DNA of 37,699 bases from a virus. The DNA is taken from positions 1-37,699 of IMG/VR virus record IMGVR_UViG_3300010885_009135; one strand, 5' to 3'. Both the position numbers and the translations under genes were made by a program. Under the pieces are notes generated by a model. The model was given only the letters and a program-made list of their open reading frames with translations. It ran no database searches and was not told where the DNA came from. Below are positions 22,881 through 30,512 of this stretch, one piece after another. The first letter of the stretch is position 1, and each line of letters begins with the position of its first letter.

Positions 22881-22900
22881 TTGCTAAAGTTTCTTTGACG
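22881..22900 (+). promoter_or_regulatory. TTGCTAAA-type motif, copy 2
   Basis: TTGCTAAAGTTTCTTTGACG, just after the terminator and ten bases before the VRR-NUC start. See the related copy at 16587-16606. Its place after a terminator fits a restart promoter or regulator site; distance to the start codon is very short for a normal promoter. Confidence 0.4.
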
Positions 22901-22909
22901 AGGTAGATA

Positions 22910-23194
22910 ATGGGTATGACCGAGAAAGAAATAGAGAAGCACTTTGTCCAGCGCGTTCGCGCGGCGGGCGGTGTCACTTATAAGTTCCGCAGCGTCACAC
23001 AACGCGGTGTGGCCGACCGTATCGCCTGTATGCCAAACGGCAGGGCTTGGTTCGTCGAACTGAAGAAACCCGGTGGGCGGTTGTCGCCGCTGCAACAGAT
23101 TTTTGCTGAAGAAATGCAACAAACGCGGCAGTCGTATATCTGTCTGTGGTCGAAAGAGGACATTGACGAATGGCTAAACAATCTTCGTCCGTAA
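22910..23194 (+). CDS. VRR-NUC nuclease
   Basis: 94 residues; the ATG at 22916 is an alternative. VRR-NUC pattern: TEKEIEKHFVQRVRAAGG with catalytic Glu, then RSVTQRGVADRIACMPNGRA (Asp in VADR) and FVELKKPGGRLSPLQQ (Glu-x-Lys). It is the PD-(D/E)XK stand-alone nuclease that accompanies SNF2-type helicases in many phages and prophages and acts on branched DNA in related proteins. Ribosome site GAGG. The following gene starts within its last 25 bases. Confidence 0.93.
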   Translation: MGMTEKEIEKHFVQRVRAAGGVTYKFRSVTQRGVADRIACMPNGRAWFVELKKPGGRLSPLQQIFAEEMQQTRQSYICLWSKEDIDEWLNNLRP

Positions 23195-23463
23195 GGACTG
23201 TAACGAACATGAAGGCGACCAAAGTCAGCAAGTCGAAGCTAACTGGCAGCAGCGATGATGATCTCGTATGGGTATGGGAAGGGACACATGCAGACCCTTT
23301 GATCTATGAAGCCCGCGCTATCGTGGACAACATCTGGCCCGACACGGCTACGCCAGATATTGTGAATGGTGTGTGGGACGACACGCCGATCATGCGCGCG
23401 GTGCTAATCGCACTACATGCCGGTGTGGCTATTGGTATGGGCGCGGAAGTTGCTACAGCTTAG
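23170..23463 (+). CDS. Unknown protein between VRR-NUC and helicase
   Basis: 97 residues from the ATG at 23170 (AAAGAGGA nine bases upstream) overlapping VRR-NUC; an ATG at 23209 would give 84 residues. N-terminal basic Ser/Lys-rich segment, acidic/aromatic centre (DDDLVWVWEGTHADPLIYEA) and a helical end (AVLIALHAGVAIGMGAEVAT). It overlaps the helicase start by up to 47 bases. Expression coupling suggests a partner of the nuclease or helicase; no family recognised. Confidence 0.65.
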   Translation: MAKQSSSVRTVTNMKATKVSKSKLTGSSDDDLVWVWEGTHADPLIYEARAIVDNIWPDTATPDIVNGVWDDTPIMRAVLIALHAGVAIGMGAEVATA

Positions 23464-24751
23464 GCCATATCAAGACGATGCGGCGGACTTCCTGTACGAG
23501 CGCGACAGGGCGATGATACTCGCCCAAGTTGGCGCGGGTAAGACCGCCATCGCGTTAACGGCCATGCAGGCTATGCTGAAGGACGGGCTAGTCAAGCGTT
23601 GGCTCGTCGTTGCGCCCAAGCGCGTCTGCACTGACGTGTGGCCGGAGGAAGCGCCGAAGTGGTCGAACCTTGTTCCGGCATTGGCAGTTGGCACCCCGGC
23701 GCAACGCAAGGCAGCGTTTGACAGCAACGCGACCGTCGTCGTCACCAACTACGATTGCCTCGACAAGCTGGACAGTCTGGCAGGGTTCGACGGCATCGTC
23801 TTTGACGAGTTGACGCGCCTGAAGAACCCCAGCGGCAAGCGGTTCAAGTCCATCGAAAAGCTGCTCGACAACGTGCGTGTAAGGTGGGGCTTGACAGGTT
23901 CGTTCACGTCGAACGGACTTGAGGATGTGTTCGGCCAGTGCAAGGTGATCGACCAGACGCTGCTAGGTCGCGCCAAGGGCGCGTTCATGCAGCAGTATTT
24001 CATCTGCATCAACCGCGACTTCGGCCAGTGGGTGCCAGCGACCGGCGCGCTGGAGCAAGTGATGTCGAAGATCAAACCGTCTACCTATGTGCTGGAGGCA
24101 GGCGAATACGCCGACAAGCTACCGCCGTGCAACGTCGTCGAACTGCGGTGCAAGCTAGATGACCCGCTGCCGTACAAGGTGATGAAGCGCGACTATGTGG
24201 TCAAGTTTGGCGACGAGCGTGTCATCGCGCAGAACGCCGCGTCGGTCACAACCAAGCTACAGCAGATGGCGTCTGGGTTCGTCTATGACCGCACAGGGCC
24301 AGTGCCGGTGCATTGGTTCAGCACCCACAAGTTTGACCGGCTGGACGAGTTGCTGGACGAGAACCAACACGCCAACACACTTATCTGGTATAGCTATCAG
24401 GAAGAACTGGCCGAGTTGAAGCGCCGCTATCCCGGCATTCAGACGGCGGATGATGATAGCGTTGTGGCGCGCTGGAACCGTGGCGAGATACCGCTGTTGG
24501 CGGCGCATCCCAAGTCGTTCGGTCACGGCATCAATCTGCAAGGCCAGCAGCACATGGTGTTTCTGTCGCTGCCGTGGTCGCTGGAACTGTACGAACAGGC
24601 TGTTGGGCGGCTGCACAGGGGTGGGCAGAAGCACTCGGTCTGGGTCTACGTGATGTTGACAGAGAACACTATCGACGAACGCATCTGGGCCGCGCTGCAC
24701 GACAAGCGCGCGGTGTCCGAGATCGCGCTGGAGGAACTGCGCGATGACTAA
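23417..24751 (+). CDS. SNF2-type DEAD/DEAH helicase
   Basis: 444 residues from the ATG at 23417; a TTG at 23450 (start of LQLRPYQDDAADFLYERDR, the usual N-terminus of this family) with GGAAG upstream is at least as likely. Motif I AQVGAGKTA, motif II VFDELTRLKN (DELT rather than DEAH), motif III GLTGSF, motif V FGHGINLQGQ and motif VI YEQAVGRLHRGGQ are all visible. It pairs with VRR-NUC and is thought to remodel or unwind branched DNA in replication or recombination. Next gene overlaps its stop. Confidence 0.92.
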   Translation: MPVWLLVWARKLLQLRPYQDDAADFLYERDRAMILAQVGAGKTAIALTAMQAMLKDGLVKRWLVVAPKRVCTDVWPEEAPKWSNLVPALAVGTPAQRKAAFDSNATVVVTNYDCLDKLDSLAGFDGIVFDELTRLKNPSGKRFKSIEKLLDNVRVRWGLTGSFTSNGLEDVFGQCKVIDQTLLGRAKGAFMQQYFICINRDFGQWVPATGALEQVMSKIKPSTYVLEAGEYADKLPPCNVVELRCKLDDPLPYKVMKRDYVVKFGDERVIAQNAASVTTKLQQMASGFVYDRTGPVPVHWFSTHKFDRLDELLDENQHANTLIWYSYQEELAELKRRYPGIQTADDDSVVARWNRGEIPLLAAHPKSFGHGINLQGQQHMVFLSLPWSLELYEQAVGRLHRGGQKHSVWVYVMLTENTIDERIWAALHDKRAVSEIALEELRDD

Positions 24752-24953
24752 GGTAGACTGGCGTTCGCTGGCGGCAACGCTGAACACCATGACGGAAGAA
24801 CAGATCGAGCGCCTGCTACGCGACGAGGTGGCGGTTCACCGCCGCCCGGTGATCGCCAAGCGGCTGCACCAACGGTTTTCGATACTGCGGACGGCGCGAG
24901 AACGCGCGGAACTTATGGAAAGGGTATCTAATGGTCAACATTACTCACTGTGA
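24744..24953 (+). CDS. Small helical protein, unknown
   Basis: 69 residues; the ATG overlaps the helicase end by eight bases. Three predicted helices (WRSLAATLNTMTEEQIERLL, then HRRPVIAKRLHQRFSILRTA and RERAELMERV), basic in the middle. Short helical proteins with 'T.EQ...LL..E....R....RLHQR....R...ER' occur next to phage helicases, as I recall. A nucleic-acid binding or helicase accessory role is a guess. Confidence 0.65.
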   Translation: MTKVDWRSLAATLNTMTEEQIERLLRDEVAVHRRPVIAKRLHQRFSILRTARERAELMERVSNGQHYSL

Positions 24954-25362
24954 CGAGCACAATATATGGTTTGAGAGTTTCTGCTGGATTTGCTTTGAAG
25001 ACACGCGCGCTCACCACGCCGCCACTAAGAGTAACAGCGACGAGTACAACAACAATGAATGTGATAGGCACAGGATACGGTTTGAGGATTTTTGCTGGGC
25101 TTGCAGGAAAGAAGATCAACGCAACATGCTCAATGCCACGGAAGATGATATGGACGCCGTTAACCCCGACCACTACAAAGTCGGCGGGATTGAAACAATT
25201 GACTATCTGGAGGCGAAGCTATCGCCAGAGGAGTTCGCCGGGTACTGTCGCGGCAATGTCCTGAAGTACGTCAGCCGCATAGGCCACAAAGACGCTGACG
25301 TTGTAGAGATCGGGAAAGCTATTTGGTATCTGGAGAAGTGGCGGGACAGTTTGAAAGTGTAA
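24931..25362 (+). CDS. Duplicated CxxC/H zinc motifs fused to DUF3310
   Basis: 143 residues. Two tandem units: CDEHNIWFESFCWICFEDTR (about 7-26) and CDRHRIRFEDFCWACRKED (about 44-62), each C-x2-H-x7-C-x2-C, so each can hold one zinc. From about 77 comes the DUF3310 core: DAVNPDHYKVGGIETIDYLE, then FAGYCRGNVLKYVSRIGHK and KAIWYLEKWRDSL. DUF3310 proteins are common in phages and often called nucleotide kinase-like, without firm evidence. Last gene of the rightward block; it overlaps the preceding gene by 23 bases and meets the leftward lysis genes. Confidence 0.85.
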   Translation: MVNITHCDEHNIWFESFCWICFEDTRAHHAATKSNSDEYNNNECDRHRIRFEDFCWACRKEDQRNMLNATEDDMDAVNPDHYKVGGIETIDYLEAKLSPEEFAGYCRGNVLKYVSRIGHKDADVVEIGKAIWYLEKWRDSLKV

Positions 25363-25376
25363 GGCAACGCTTTACA
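25358..25376. terminator. Weak hairpin at the convergence point
   Basis: TGTAAGGC and GCTTTACA can pair (one G-U pair) around AAC between the ends of the two convergent blocks. No T-run follows on either strand. It may serve as a poor bidirectional terminator. Confidence 0.3.
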
Positions 25377-25378
25377 TC

Positions 25379-25891
25379 TCACTTAGGCCAAGCCGCAGCC
25401 TGCGCCTCGTACCAGTCAATCAACGCATTAACTTGTGCAGCGTTTATGTCTGCGGCTTCGCTGGCGGCGATGGCAGTTTCGATATCCACAGTCCCGGCGC
25501 AGGGCGCTGCATCAGCGCCGCTGGCGGCACTGGAAAAGGTAACTGTTTCATCACTGCTGGCGATACCCGGATCGGCGCGACGTGTGGACCACAGCTTACG
25601 CAAATCAGCATAGCGACGAGCAAGATCGCTGTTCTTAGCAATAAGAGCATTTTCCGTATCCTTTGAGATACTATCAGAGGCATCACGCGCAGCAGCTATC
25701 GTTGCGTCTTGCTCCGCCGTAGCAAGCTGCTCAGCAGCCGCAAACGCAGCCCGATCTACTTCGCCTTGCGCGGTTGCGCCCTCCCTACGGGCTGACGTCA
25801 CGGCGTGGCTGTGCCAGACGTAGAGCGCGGCGAGTAGCGCGGCGGCTGCGATTGCGGGCCATAGACGTCGCAACAAGAGCATTGCGGTCAC
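25379..25891 (-). CDS. Inner-membrane spanin (Rz-like)
   Basis: 170 residues from a GTG overlapping the upstream stop (GTGA); ATG three codons later is possible. One N-terminal membrane helix (PAIAAAALLAALYVWHSHAV), then a long charged helix across the periplasm (ATAQGEVDRAAFAAAEQLAT onwards, Lys/Arg/Asp near 80-105). This is the i-spanin architecture that joins inner to outer membrane in the last step of lysis. The C-terminal 55 residues are longer than in lambda Rz (153 residues in all). The position after holin-like and lysozyme genes and the embedded lipoprotein frame support the call. Confidence 0.8.
   Translation of the reverse strand: MTAMLLLRRLWPAIAAAALLAALYVWHSHAVTSARREGATAQGEVDRAAFAAAEQLATAEQDATIAAARDASDSISKDTENALIAKNSDLARRYADLRKLWSTRRADPGIASSDETVTFSSAASGADAAPCAGTVDIETAIAASEAADINAAQVNALIDWYEAQAAAWPK
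25444..25650 (-). CDS. Embedded outer-membrane spanin lipoprotein (Rz1-like)
   Basis: 68 residues from the internal ATG, entirely inside the Rz-like gene in another frame. Signal MLLLLRTAILLVAMLICVSC ends in a lipobox-like Cys followed by Gly; the -3 residue is Cys rather than Leu, which is unusual. The mature part is Pro-rich (KQLPFPVPP, RPAPGLWISKLPSPPAKPQ), as in lambda Rz1. Lipoprotein signal, Pro-richness and nesting in Rz together make chance unlikely. Confidence 0.7.
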   Translation of the reverse strand: MLLLLRTAILLVAMLICVSCGPHVAPIRVSPAVMKQLPFPVPPAALMQRPAPGLWISKLPSPPAKPQT

Positions 25892-26043
25892 TTAGCCTGC
25901 TCCGGCACCAGAACCATTATCACCCCGATGACAGCCACTACATAAGACCATGGCGACGACAATACGGATGCCGCAACGGTGCCCGCACTGATTCCAGCCC
26001 ACGTCGAGCGTTCGCCGAGCCGCGCGCGAAGATAGGCTATCAT
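25888..26043 (-). CDS. Holin-like small membrane protein
   Basis: 51 residues; ATG overlaps the lysozyme stop (ATGA) and its stop overlaps the GTG of the spanin. Basic N-terminus (MIAYLRARLGERSTW), then two hydrophobic segments (AGISAGTVAASVLSS and WSYVVAVIGVIMVLVPEQ) joined by a Pro. Small proteins with 'RLGE.STWAGI' and a C-terminal hydrophobic helix are often found as holins in proteobacterial phages. Not in the first ORF list because of its size. Confidence 0.72.
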   Translation of the reverse strand: MIAYLRARLGERSTWAGISAGTVAASVLSSPWSYVVAVIGVIMVLVPEQAK

Positions 26044-26462
26044 GCGCGAACCCCCGTCTTCATTTGCGCTGCCAACAGCGTGGCGCGGTCCTTAACCTGA
26101 CTGGCCCATTTGCTCGCCAGCAAACGCTTTGCCGCGCTCTCGAACTGTCCCTCTTTTATATCGGCCAACGAGTTCTTGAACCCAAGCAGGCCCTTAATTC
26201 CGAGGTTAAATGCCATGTTGACCAATACATCTTGCCGCGCGTCGTTGAGCGACCGCCACCAAGGTAGCCGCTTGTCGAGACTGGCGATCACGTCCGCGAT
26301 GTCGCTCGCCAACACGCGGTCAATCTCGTCGTCGGTCCAGACTGTGCCTGCCGGAACGCGCGCATGGCCGACACCAACAGTCCAGATGCCGACTGTATCG
26401 CGATAAGCAGTACGACGACGACCCTCGTCGCGCTCAATATCAGCGGCGAGGTGCGGCGTCAT
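26040..26462 (-). CDS. Endolysin, GH24 (T4-type) lysozyme
   Basis: 140 residues from the ATG that overlaps the upstream stop (TAATG). The GH24 triad is visible near the N-terminus in ERDEGRRRTAYRDTVGIWTV: Glu13, eight residues, Asp22, five residues, Thr28. Then come VGVGHARVP, NMAFNLGIKGLLGF and a C-terminal helix. It cleaves peptidoglycan between N-acetylmuramic acid and N-acetylglucosamine. No signal peptide or SAR anchor, so release needs a holin, and holin-like genes flank it. Length is typical for the family's catalytic domain. Confidence 0.93.
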   Translation of the reverse strand: MTPHLAADIERDEGRRRTAYRDTVGIWTVGVGHARVPAGTVWTDDEIDRVLASDIADVIASLDKRLPWWRSLNDARQDVLVNMAFNLGIKGLLGFKNSLADIKEGQFESAAKRLLASKWASQVKDRATLLAAQMKTGVRA

Positions 26463-26626
26463 TAGTGTATCTTCATGACGATATTGACCAGCAGCAGGAT
26501 GATAGCGCCCGCAACTGCAAGGCCAACATTCTCTAGCCGTTTCAGGCGGGCGCATAATCCTTCGTATCGAACAGCACAAACTTGCTCATGGGTTTCAAGT
26601 TTAGCTTCGGTGTGTTCAATACTCAT
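26462..26626 (-). CDS. XhlA-like membrane protein, holin accessory
   Basis: 54 residues: soluble N-terminal helix with heptads (EAKLETHEQVCAVRYEGLCA, then RLKRLENV) and one C-terminal membrane helix (GLAVAGAIILLLVNIVMK). This is the build of XhlA/haemolysin-type phage lysis proteins, which assist holins. It is first of the four-gene lysis cassette and shares an overlapping TAATG with lysozyme. Distinct from the holin-like protein downstream of lysozyme. Confidence 0.7.
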   Translation of the reverse strand: MSIEHTEAKLETHEQVCAVRYEGLCARLKRLENVGLAVAGAIILLLVNIVMKIH

Positions 26627-26685
26627 TTAAGATACGCCCCATGAAAAATACACGCTAATCATTGAATTGTGAAAAGTCAAATTGG

Positions 26686-28854
26686 TTAGTAACCGGCATC
26701 GTTATTCTGCTGCGGAGGAGTGTTTAGCATGTTGAAACTATTGACGCCGACGCTTGTTTTCCCGCTATTAAATATGTTAGGGGCCATTCTGCGCCCTAGC
26801 TGATACCGATCAGCTAGAGGAATAAGCGATAGCAATTCTTCTGCGCTCTTACCGCTGCTAAGTCCTTCGGCAAGGGCTTGTTGCGTTTGTTTGTTAAGCA
26901 TACCGCTATTCATCAAGTCTCCAAGGTGCATAGCAAGACCCGCAAGCGGGCCTACCGTGTAGCCAGTAAGTAACTTTGCTGGCGTTTTAAGCGCGCTCCC
27001 TATCGAGAAGGCATCAGTTGGTGAAGGTGGATTGCTCAACAATGATTTGGCTGCGTAGCCTCCTTGTTCAGCTTGGGTAGCCATAGTGTTACGCACGTTA
27101 ACGCCTTCGGCGACTTCTTGTAGCCCCGGCAAACGTGACGGGCCAACACCACCTTGTGGCCCCAGCATCGCGTTTACATCAAAGTTTTCCTTGCCCCCAC
27201 GGGGAAAGGCATTGCTCACGATACTTGTATCCCCTCCAGCTTTGCTCCCCATAACGTCGGCAAATTTGGTCGGGCCTTGCGCGCCAGAACCATATATATC
27301 GGACAATTCTCCCGCAAATCTCTGTCGCCCTATCTCTGCTTGGGCTGCACCATATCCAGTCTTGGCTGCTGAATATCCTGTGCCACCCGCGCTTTCTATC
27401 GCGCCCGCAATGTCTGGCTGTATGCTGGAGAGCAGCACACCAGTTTGTTTTGCCAACCCGGTAGCATTAGTGCTTTGAAATATCTTTTGCGCTTCTACCC
27501 CACCTTCCCGATAGATAGCATCAAGATCGCCCGCGCGCGCGACTGGGCCTAGAGTTTCAATGTCCTTTGCTACTGCGAGCATAGCTTGCCGCTGAGTCGG
27601 CGTAATACCTTCTGCCATAGCTTTAGATTGAATGTTGGATATAATGGGCGCGGTTTCTAACGTGCCCGCATTAGCACCTTGTCGTGCGGCTTCATACGCA
27701 GGTTCGTAAGCCCCACTAGCCTGCTTTTGCCTTAACAACAGCGCATGTTCAGCTTCACCAGCAGTATTTCCGCCGCGCGCGGCATTTAGCACTGCCTGAT
27801 CTTTTGCAGTCTGTGCCGTTGCCATGGGTGCGTAGATATCCTGACCCGCGCCTTCAGCCGCTGTCTTTTGGAGTGCTTGAACCGTCGGTTCACTCTTACC
27901 GGCGCGGACAAGACCTTCGCCAAAAGTCATTCCTTCTGGCATTTTGGCTGCTATGTCTTTGGCGTCTTGTACTGACATGCCTAAAGCAGAACGGAAAACC
28001 GCCGCCGCGCGCTGCGCGCCCAACTGCCCTACCATGCGTGTATAAAGTGGTAGCACCACCTTATCCATTGCGGTGCGGAAAACCATAGACCCCGCCGTAG
28101 GCATTACAGCGCCAATGAACGCGCCGGTTGCAGGGTCTTCGCCTGTAGCAACGCTTGTTCCCGCGCCAACAGTCGCACCCGCAGCGCCTCGAACACCTAG
28201 ATCAACAGCCCGCGCGCTCAATGTGGGCGCGGCTTCACCTGCTGCGATGGCCGCGCGGGTGGGCAAAATCCCTGTCTTAAAGCCGCCAGATGCTAGCGCG
28301 TCAGCGGCTATTGCGCCCGCCCGAGTACCGCCTACCGCAGTACGAATCGCACCACCAGTCAATCCAGCAAGCGGCGCGGTAGCAAAAATTTGACCGCCAA
28401 CTTTACCCGTAGCAAAATAGTTAGGGTGCGCCTCTTTGTATGGCGCATTAGTATCCTGATTATTTTGCGCGCCAGCAGTAATAATAGATTTGAAGTTGGG
28501 TAGCGAACTGAGATTGTTAGATATTTTAATTGCTTCGGCAGGGCTATACCCACTAATATGTTCCGCCGCCCAACGAACCGCTGAAGCGGGGGTAATCCCA
28601 AACCTATCTACCAGCATAGCGGCACCCTTTACCAGAGTGTTTGATACGCTGCCAACACCACTAGCTAACCCCGCTCCAAAACTGCTTACTGCGCCCGGTT
28701 CGTTTCCTGATGGTGCTCCCGCAATTGTAGGTGCGGAACCTGCACCGGGATGCTGACGCATCACTTCAGCTTGTATATCCTTATCCGATGCATTCGCGGG
28801 GCCAGTAACAGAATAGGTTCTGCCGTCTGGCGCTTTAAGGGTATAAGTCGGCAT
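26686..28854 (-). CDS. Large internal virion/ejection protein
   Basis: 722 residues from the ATG at 28854, four bases after the preceding stop. The N-terminus MPTYTLKAPDGRTYSVTGPA and SDKDIQAEVMRQHPGA matches a small phage domain seen at the start of ejection proteins. Hydrophobic, Gly/Ala-rich segments follow (AVSSFGAGLASGVGSVSNTL, and FATAPLAGLTGGAIRTAVGG), able to insert in membranes, then long helical Ala/Gln regions. Third in a trio after the virion cluster, as P22 gp16/gp20/gp7. No transglycosylase motif seen. Likely forms part of the DNA conduit through the envelope. Confidence 0.7.
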   Translation of the reverse strand: MPTYTLKAPDGRTYSVTGPANASDKDIQAEVMRQHPGAGSAPTIAGAPSGNEPGAVSSFGAGLASGVGSVSNTLVKGAAMLVDRFGITPASAVRWAAEHISGYSPAEAIKISNNLSSLPNFKSIITAGAQNNQDTNAPYKEAHPNYFATGKVGGQIFATAPLAGLTGGAIRTAVGGTRAGAIAADALASGGFKTGILPTRAAIAAGEAAPTLSARAVDLGVRGAAGATVGAGTSVATGEDPATGAFIGAVMPTAGSMVFRTAMDKVVLPLYTRMVGQLGAQRAAAVFRSALGMSVQDAKDIAAKMPEGMTFGEGLVRAGKSEPTVQALQKTAAEGAGQDIYAPMATAQTAKDQAVLNAARGGNTAGEAEHALLLRQKQASGAYEPAYEAARQGANAGTLETAPIISNIQSKAMAEGITPTQRQAMLAVAKDIETLGPVARAGDLDAIYREGGVEAQKIFQSTNATGLAKQTGVLLSSIQPDIAGAIESAGGTGYSAAKTGYGAAQAEIGRQRFAGELSDIYGSGAQGPTKFADVMGSKAGGDTSIVSNAFPRGGKENFDVNAMLGPQGGVGPSRLPGLQEVAEGVNVRNTMATQAEQGGYAAKSLLSNPPSPTDAFSIGSALKTPAKLLTGYTVGPLAGLAMHLGDLMNSGMLNKQTQQALAEGLSSGKSAEELLSLIPLADRYQLGRRMAPNIFNSGKTSVGVNSFNMLNTPPQQNNDAGY

Positions 28855-28856
28855 AA

Positions 28857-30494
28857 TTAATCCCCTGACCGCGTGGCTTTGCCCCAACCCGCAGATGGCG
28901 CGCCGCCGCCCGAAGTTGTAGGATAGTTATTACGCAAATTAATGCCTTTATCTTGCGCCGCGCTTTCAAGTGCCGCTTGCATAGTTTCACGCGACGGATT
29001 CGCACCTCCGCCGAGACTGCGAAGGTGGATTAGTTGCGCGCCAAGCGCCCTATCAGTAGATGCTGTTCCCGGAAGTCTACCCGCAATCATGGCAGCTGAT
29101 ATATGCTTATCAATCTGATCCCACATAGATTTATGTTCTATGCCGTTTGGCATCCAAGTATGTACGCCGTACTCGTGAGTCGCGGGATTGCCAGTACCGT
29201 GAACAAGTTCTTGAGTGCGATTAGCAATGTAACTATTTTTGTCGGAAGTCATAAAACTAGAATTGGAGGGATTAGTCACAAGATTATATGCTTGTTGCAA
29301 TTCGTGAGCCAGTTCAGCTTTCTTTTTTGGTGGCAATTCGCCAACTTCTGTAGTAGCCTTTCCTGTTCCGGGGACAGTTTTACCTAATTGAAACGGTCCA
29401 GCACCGCCCGTAGCTGCGGGAGCCGCGCCACCAGCACGTTGCCCCGTCTCAAACTCACGCATAGCTTTAGCGACCGCAGGGACTTGCGCCGCTGAAATTG
29501 GGCTGGCAGGGTCTATGCCCGTCTGCTGTGCGATATACTGCTTGTAGTTGGCTACGCTGGCGGGGCTATTCTCTGCTCCGGGAGGGGCGTAGCGGTTGAC
29601 AATCTTGTCAATCGTATTGATGCCCTTGTTGATGTAATTGCCCGTCAGCAAACTTTCCTGCGCGCTAACGCCCTGCGCGGGAGTATTGAATGTAGCAAAG
29701 CCGCCCGAAGCGCCAGTATAACCGGGCTGCGCGCGCGCGAACGGGCCGTCTTTCAACGCGCCGGGGTTAGTAGCCAACGCAGACGCACCACCACCACCAC
29801 GTTCGCCGCCGACAAGGTTAGCCGCAGACGCGCCCCCACTGCCCGCAAGCGGAAGATATTTTGGCGCGGTTATAGCACTATCGTTTGGACCCTTTAGATA
29901 AGTGACTTCGCTCGCGTTGGCGGGAGATAGCGTCTTGGCCGCAGTCGATCCGGGAACTACCTGTCCTCCGCCGCCACTACCGGCAAGGTCCGGCGAGGCA
30001 AACAAGCGTGTCGTTGCCCCGAGGTCTTGCTCCACAAAATGCTGTTTTAATCTATCCGCAGCGGATAGTGTTTTCGACAGTGTGGTGTCCTGCCAAGGCT
30101 TATATTGCGCGGGGTCTGACGGTAGAGTAGAAACCACTTCCGCTAGACCACGCTGAAACATATCTCCTTGGAACCTAGGGTCTGCTCCAATGGCTTCTAA
30201 TTTTGCCCGCGCAGATGCAATGTCTGGTGACTTTGAAGCTGTATCATACACATAATTCATGTAGCCCAGCGTGTTCTTCATCTCAGCATCGCTTAGGGCA
30301 GGCTTCGCCAACGCCGCCGCGCGCCCTTCCTGTGCTGCCTGAATACCCATAGTCTGTTGCGCCTGCTGCGCCATACGTTCAGCCGCCGTTCGCTGCGCCA
30401 TCATGTTCATAATCTGCATGTTCTGCGCGAACGAATTGCCGCCGCCAGATGAAACCGGAACGCGGGCTTGAAGGGCGATAGATTGATTTACCAT
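28857..30494 (-). CDS. Ejection protein with possible murein-hydrolase-like domain
   Basis: 545 residues. N-terminal 70 are Gln/Met/Ala-rich helical (NMQIMNMMAQRTAAERMAQQ). In the middle (about 240-345) is ATNPGALKDGPFARAQPGY, then GFATFNTPAQGVSAQESLL, TIDKIVNRYAPPGAENSPAS and VANYKQYIAQQTGIDP, a recurrent domain in phage structural proteins that I associate with virion murein hydrolases ('structural protein P5' type); no catalytic residue can be proved here. The C-terminal 150 residues are helical. Such a domain would open the cell wall during entry. Confidence 0.65.
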   Translation of the reverse strand: MVNQSIALQARVPVSSGGGNSFAQNMQIMNMMAQRTAAERMAQQAQQTMGIQAAQEGRAAALAKPALSDAEMKNTLGYMNYVYDTASKSPDIASARAKLEAIGADPRFQGDMFQRGLAEVVSTLPSDPAQYKPWQDTTLSKTLSAADRLKQHFVEQDLGATTRLFASPDLAGSGGGGQVVPGSTAAKTLSPANASEVTYLKGPNDSAITAPKYLPLAGSGGASAANLVGGERGGGGASALATNPGALKDGPFARAQPGYTGASGGFATFNTPAQGVSAQESLLTGNYINKGINTIDKIVNRYAPPGAENSPASVANYKQYIAQQTGIDPASPISAAQVPAVAKAMREFETGQRAGGAAPAATGGAGPFQLGKTVPGTGKATTEVGELPPKKKAELAHELQQAYNLVTNPSNSSFMTSDKNSYIANRTQELVHGTGNPATHEYGVHTWMPNGIEHKSMWDQIDKHISAAMIAGRLPGTASTDRALGAQLIHLRSLGGGANPSRETMQAALESAAQDKGINLRNNYPTTSGGGAPSAGWGKATRSGD

Positions 30495-30512
30495 GATACG
30501 AAGCCTTCTAAA

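Noticed and set aside
23417-24751. Reading the DUF2800, VRR-NUC and SNF2 helicase genes as a host defence island
   Set aside because: They lie in the phage replication block with polymerase and primase, the usual phage set, and all are co-oriented and overlapping.
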